This document shows positions 59,591 to 64,000 of a DNA stretch of 64,000 bases, in pieces. The notes beneath the pieces are model-generated. The model ran no database searches. It was not told the origin of the DNA and saw only the letters and a list, made by a program, of their open reading frames with translations. This DNA is from JBQQPY01 sp052258065 (GTDB taxonomy: Bacteria > Pseudomonadota > Gammaproteobacteria > Enterobacterales > Enterobacteriaceae). Location: positions 868,001-932,000 of the forward strand of contig JBQQPY010000002.1 in NCBI GenBank assembly GCA_052258065.1. The letters run 5' to 3'. A program made the position numbers and the translations under genes. How positions within the stretch are numbered: position 1 is the first letter of the stretch; every line of letters begins with the position of its first letter.

Positions 59591-59699
59591 CATTCCGGAA
59601 AATAATATTGTTGATTTTTAAAAATTTACTTTTTATAAATATTTTATTGATATGCAATAAAATATTAGTACTCAATGCTAATTGAGATAACTCTTAATT

Positions 59700-59945
59700 A
59701 TAGAGTCTATTCCTAAATAAAATGCATAATAGACGCTCAACGTATACTAATGTACATTATGTCATAAAATAAATCAGATAGACGAATAAAACTCCTACGC
59801 CTCAAGTCGCACTAATTAGGTTTTAATCTTGAAGCGTAGTAGAAATGTCTATGCTTATTTATATACATGATAACTTCCAATAAGTAGACCTAGCGAGCGG
59901 TGCAAGAAAGTCTTGCCATTGTATTTTAGTTTGTATCCCGCTAAT
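59700..59945. repeat. Unclassified repeat R2, copy 2
   Basis: It is the partner of 9590-9835 in the same orientation. A short IS481-like tail (about 59660-59700, ACTCAATGCTAATTGAGATA) precedes it. Confidence 0.45.
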
Positions 59946-60139
59946 GTCATATTACAAATAACTGACAGAGACGCTTAAATACAAGTGTTATCAGTAAGGC
60001 ACGTCATCAGGATCTTTATCGTTCGAATATTTAAAATTTTAAATTAAGCAAATTCTGCTTATTTCATTATATTTACTTTATAGTAAATTCTTCTGATTAC
60101 CATCATTGCATCAGGCATACTTATAGGTGGTCTGATTAA

Positions 60140-61489
<1,350 letters not shown>

Positions 61490-61490
<1 letters not shown>

Positions 61491-61650
61491 CCGGCTAGGC
61501 CGCTTGTAATCTTGAGGTATTTTAGGCGATGCAAAAGCCTATTGGCAAGCACAAAGACTCACAGTTATACAAAATAAAACCGAATATTATAATTTATAGT
61601 GTAAATTAGTTTGCTATAGACATTTTCGTGTATTTCGCTTGGAAATCAAC
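61490..61650. repeat. Unclassified repeat R3, copy 2
   Basis: It is the partner of 10835-10985, in the same orientation (GCAAAAGCCTATTGGCAAGC, then TATTTCGCTTGG). Confidence 0.45.
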
Positions 61651-61846
61651 TATGTATTCTCCCATCATAATGCTATGCACGTTCTCAAGCTTGTGCACAA
61701 GTTGCCGGATGTTTCGCCCTCTTAGATTCTAGCATGCCTGATTGCAGGCACGGTTGTATGATCTTGTCGAGGTGAGGAGTCTAAGCTGTACTGCATGGTG
61801 ATGAAAATTCAGGAACGGGATATTCTGAACAAATATTTAATAAATA

Positions 61847-61920
61847 TGGCTGGGGTACCAGGATTTGAACCTGGGATGCCGGAATCAGAATCCGGTGCCG
61901 TACCGCTTGGCTATACCCCA
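61847..61920 (-). tRNA. glnV: tRNA-Gln, anticodon CUG
   Basis: A 74-nt cloverleaf with encoded CCA: acceptor TGGGGTA/TACCCCA, D arm CCAAGCGGTACGG, anticodon loop TTCTGAT (CTG), T arm CCAGGTTCAAATCCTGG. It is last in the cluster; the second CTG copy (glnX) of E. coli is absent. Confidence 0.96.
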
Positions 61921-61925
61921 AAATA

Positions 61926-62002
61926 TGGTGGCTACGACGGGAATCGAACCTGTGACCCCAGCATTATGAGTGCTGTGCTCTAACCAACTGAGCTACGTAG
62001 CC
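61926..62002 (-). tRNA. metU: tRNA-Met (elongator), anticodon CAU
   Basis: A 77-nt cloverleaf with encoded CCA: acceptor GGCTACG/CGTAGCC, D arm AGCTCAGTTGGTTAGAGC, anticodon loop CTCATAA (CAT), T arm ACAGGTTCGATTCCCGT with one mismatch. By its position and its similarity to E. coli metT/metU it is the elongator type. Confidence 0.95.
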
Positions 62003-62046
62003 TTTTGTCGATTTTAGTAACGGATTTCGATAGAGGCAAATCATAT

Positions 62047-62123
62047 TGACTAGGATGCCAAGATTTGAATCTAGGGGGAGACTGAGATCAAAACTCGCTA
62101 CCTTACCGCTTGGCTATATCCTA
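62047..62123 (-). pseudogene. glnW: Degenerate tRNA-Gln (UUG)
   Basis: It aligns with the intact tRNA-Gln next door but is damaged. The anticodon stem (GCGAG against CTCAG) has lost two of five pairs, the T stem has a U-U mismatch, the last acceptor pair is broken, and the CCA end reads TCA. The anticodon TTG is still present. It is probably no longer charged. Confidence 0.85.
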
Positions 62124-62169
62124 TTTTAGATGTAATTGCAGCGCTACTCTCTCGCGAAATTAAGCTAGA

Positions 62170-62244
62170 TGGCTGGGGTACCAGGATTTGAACCTGGGCG
62201 TGGCGGGATCAAAACCCGCTGCCTTACCGCTTGGCTATACCCCA
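62170..62244 (-). tRNA. glnU: tRNA-Gln, anticodon UUG
   Basis: A 75-nt cloverleaf with encoded CCA: acceptor TGGGGTA/TACCCCA, D arm CCAAGCGGTAAGG, anticodon stem-loop GCGGGTTTTGATCCCGC (TTG), T arm CCAGGTTCAAATCCTGG. It is the intact reader of CAA. Confidence 0.96.
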
Positions 62245-62263
62245 TTTTCTTCTAACCGAATCA

Positions 62264-62348
62264 TGATGCGGGAGGCGAGACTTGAACTCGCACACCTTGC
62301 GGTGCCAGAACCTAAATCTGGTGCGTCTACCAATTTCGCCACTCCCGC
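62264..62348 (-). tRNA. leuW: tRNA-Leu, anticodon UAG
   Basis: An 85-nt class II tRNA nearly identical to E. coli leuW: acceptor GCGGGAG/CTCCCGC, anticodon loop TTTAGGT (TAG) and a long variable arm. The 3' end is encoded as A-TCA instead of A-CCA, so CCA must be restored by nucleotidyltransferase after trimming. Confidence 0.94.
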
Positions 62349-62361
62349 AAAGTATATTGGC

Positions 62362-62434
62362 ATAAGTAGGTGTTAAACTTGTTGCTTCAGAATTATGAGC
62401 ACTCTGGTTTAATAAGTTGAGCTATGCAGACAAC
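62362..62434 (-). pseudogene. metT: Decayed tRNA-Met
   Basis: On the - strand the text TCTGCATAGCTCAACTTATT, then GTGCTCATAATTCTGAAGCA aligns with the intact tRNA-Met at 61926-62002 and keeps the CAT anticodon. The acceptor, D and T stems no longer pair. It occupies the first position of the cluster, that of metT in E. coli. Confidence 0.82.
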
Positions 62435-62469
62435 TTTTTGAATAATCTACATTGAGCGTTGCGGGCCGC

Positions 62470-62498
62470 ATTATGCGGAGTTGACGAACTTCAGTCAA
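62470..62498 (-). promoter_or_regulatory. Promoter of the met-leu-gln tRNA cluster
   Basis: On the - strand TTGACT (-35) and CATAAT (-10) are 17 bp apart, followed by a GC-rich discriminator (GCGGCCCGC). That pattern is typical of stable-RNA promoters under stringent control. The -35 lies inside a 9-bp inverted repeat (GGAGTTGAC...GTCAACTCC, 62477-62502). Confidence 0.75.
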
Positions 62499-62589
62499 CT
62501 CCTTTTTCGTCTAACCGGCATAGCGCGGACCGTTTGTCTGGCTTATGAACGACCTGACGATAAGGCGAGATGATCCGATAGCGTCAATA

Positions 62590-62800
62590 AACTGCAGTGT
62601 CTAGTCTCACTGCGCGACCGAAGGAAGCCTCAATTTCTTTAGCTGGGACAGCAGGCTACGGACTTGCCGCCCGAGACTGAACAGCTAACGTCACTGCAGC
62701 TGCTGTAAATTTTCTGTATCGTCAGGGCAGTGTACTCCGAAGCTACCCGACGGCAAAGAAACACTCTCTGACGATTACCTTCCGGCTTATGCCGCCTATT
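62590..62800 (-). pseudogene. asnB: Asparagine synthetase B, C-terminal remnant
   Basis: On the - strand the text SDVSCSVSGGKSVACCPS and, in another frame, AKEIEASFGRAVRLDTAVY parallels the end of E. coli AsnB (PSAAECVPGGPSVACSSAKAIEW...DPSGRAVGVHQSAY). asnB lies directly upstream of metT in E. coli in this same direction. Both text and position support the call, but decay is heavy. Confidence 0.6.
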
Positions 62801-64000
62801 TTCCCAGGAATAACTCAAGGCTCTGATAGAGGCCATACAGCCTGCCTGACTCGGTTATCAACTATCAGCGTTTTTGAAAAAAATAACGGTAATGCCTGGA
62901 ATTTTTCTGATACTGATTCCTGCTAACCCCTAAATCGGTCAACTGCTGCAGCTCAACGCTAAAATGACGCGCAAGAAAAGCTTATCTAGTCAGCGCTTTT
63001 GAAAGTAATTTCAAATTTATATCAAAGGAGAAATTAGCTTACAATAGTCTTTATCGATAGAAGCTAGTGTCAGCTGATGTACTGCCGCTGCCGCCTTGAA
63101 TGCCAAGCCCTGCGGCAATATTGTCCACCTCATAGCCGACAGGCAAGTCAACAGCCTACGGACTCACGGTTGGGGGCCGAATCAATTATCGACATCAGCG
63201 CTGTAGTTCTTCCGGCGTCGGTGCTACGCCTGCTTTATATATTAAGCTAATCATCATGAAAAACTGCACCGCGTGGCGCCCCCGGGGGTGGGATGGCGAT
63301 ATGCTGACGTAGGGTGCGTCCGCAGTCTGCTAGACAGGAAGCGCCCTGCATTATGTAAATACAGAGGATGAGATTCAGCGTGTCAACTATCAATCAATGT
63401 ACCGACATCAAAAAGATATCCTGATTGTCTATTAGGTGTAAGAGGCGACTATAAACGCGGTGAAAGCGCCATCGCTAGAGCCGGTAAGCGTTAAATTCGC
63501 ATTGCGTAGCAAGGACACTAGAATCTGCCGGGTAGCTTTATCCCGTCTTAGACAATGAAACTCTGCAGCAAGGTTATCTATATGCCACATTATTTCGACA
63601 GCGCTGTATACTTGATAAGGCGCGTATTGCTCAATAGCCTATATGTTGCTTGCCAGGATGTGAAAGAAGCTAGGCAGAATGCTGCAAATCATCGGCTATG
63701 CGCAGCGACCAGTTATAGCCGTAAGCATTGCCTACTTCTGCAGCGGTTTTGGGGTTTCCGTCATGGCCTTTTCATTAGCGAAAATGAATTCAAGCAGCGT
63801 GAGGATAAGCAACGCATTGATTTACTTCATTGCTGACCTCCGTGTAGCGTTCGGAGACGCTGAGTGGGAAACTAATTATCCTTATTTTATTGAATTCCTT
63901 ACAACGAAAACACTTAATCTATATGCAAATCGCGTCTACTTTTGCTAACAAGCAGTGATAACCACAGAAAAGCATCTCTTCTAATGCCTTCTGACATCCC
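62800..64000. other. Unassigned right end of the window
   Basis: This 1.2-kb stretch has a higher G+C content than the IS debris and short open runs on both strands, for example VKAPSLEPVSVKFALRSKDT (about 63460) and NETLQQGYLYATLFRQRCIL (about 63555) on the + strand. It is probably one or two eroded genes, but I cannot identify them. The body of asnB would be expected here and is not legible. Confidence 0.45.

Overview
The window looks like a piece of the chromosome of an insect-associated gammaproteobacterial endosymbiont (Enterobacterales) at an intermediate stage of genome erosion. A Sodalis-allied symbiont is my best guess, inferred from the protein sequences, the gene content and the IS load; no 16S gene is present to confirm it. 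Nineteen protein genes look intact and together fill only about 38% of the 64 kb (my sum of their lengths). The rest is A+T-rich wreckage: at least fifteen recognisable pseudogenes and several dozen fragments of decayed insertion sequences. I can assign the IS fragments to four families by translated motifs: IS630, IS481, IS1595 (ISXO2-like) and IS256. At least five further repeat types remain unclassified.

Layout from left to right: dnaB (+); IS256 and IS630 debris; groEL-groES-fxsA (-) with a well-preserved sigma-32 promoter; IS481/IS630 debris; eroded pflA (-); debris; frameshifted asmA behind a dcd tail (-); debris; surE-pcm pseudogene fused by deletion, intact nlpD, and an rpoS stub (+); glnS (+); debris; fbp tail (pseudogene) and ppa (+); ytfP pseudogene, tamB, tamA (-); msrA pseudogene and paeA/ytfL (+); debris; glnA stub (-) and typA (+); eno and pyrG (-); debris; lpxH (-), frameshifted ppiB (-), a partial second copy of folD (-), IS481, cysS (+), ybcJ remnant and folD (-), tRNA-Arg(UCU) (+); a long unassigned stretch; pabA (+), eroded yhfK (-) and crp (-); IS481/IS630 debris; cls (+) with a yciU stub; an IS630 remnant that holds an 88-base poly-G tract; a tRNA cluster (-) reading metT(pseudo)-leuW-glnU-glnW(degenerate)-metU-glnV behind a stringent-type promoter; an asnB tail; and an unassigned end.

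Almost every cluster of surviving genes keeps the gene order of the Escherichia coli chromosome, as I remember it (fbp-ppa-ytfP-tamBA-msrA-ytfL, glnA-typA, pyrG-eno, lpxH-ppiB-cysS-ybcJ-folD-argU, crp-yhfK-pabA, surE-pcm-nlpD-rpoS). The clusters themselves are shuffled, and the joints between them are usually IS debris. This fits IS-driven rearrangement followed by decay.

The surviving genes are core functions: replication (DnaB), protein folding (GroESL), translation and tRNA charging (GlnS, CysS, TypA, tRNAs), CTP and folate one-carbon supply (PyrG, FolD, PabA), glycolysis and phosphate metabolism (Eno, Ppa), envelope building (LpxH, TamA/TamB, NlpD, Cls) and Crp regulation. The losses point to a protected, host-supplied life: stationary-phase sigma factor (rpoS), glutamine synthetase, asparagine synthetase, fructose-1,6-bisphosphatase, pyruvate formate-lyase activase, dCTP deaminase, and repair of damaged proteins (pcm, msrA). 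I found no CRISPR array, prophage, secretion system or convincing new biological system. The most unusual features are the 88-bp poly-G tract, the partial folD duplication and the set of unclassified repeats.
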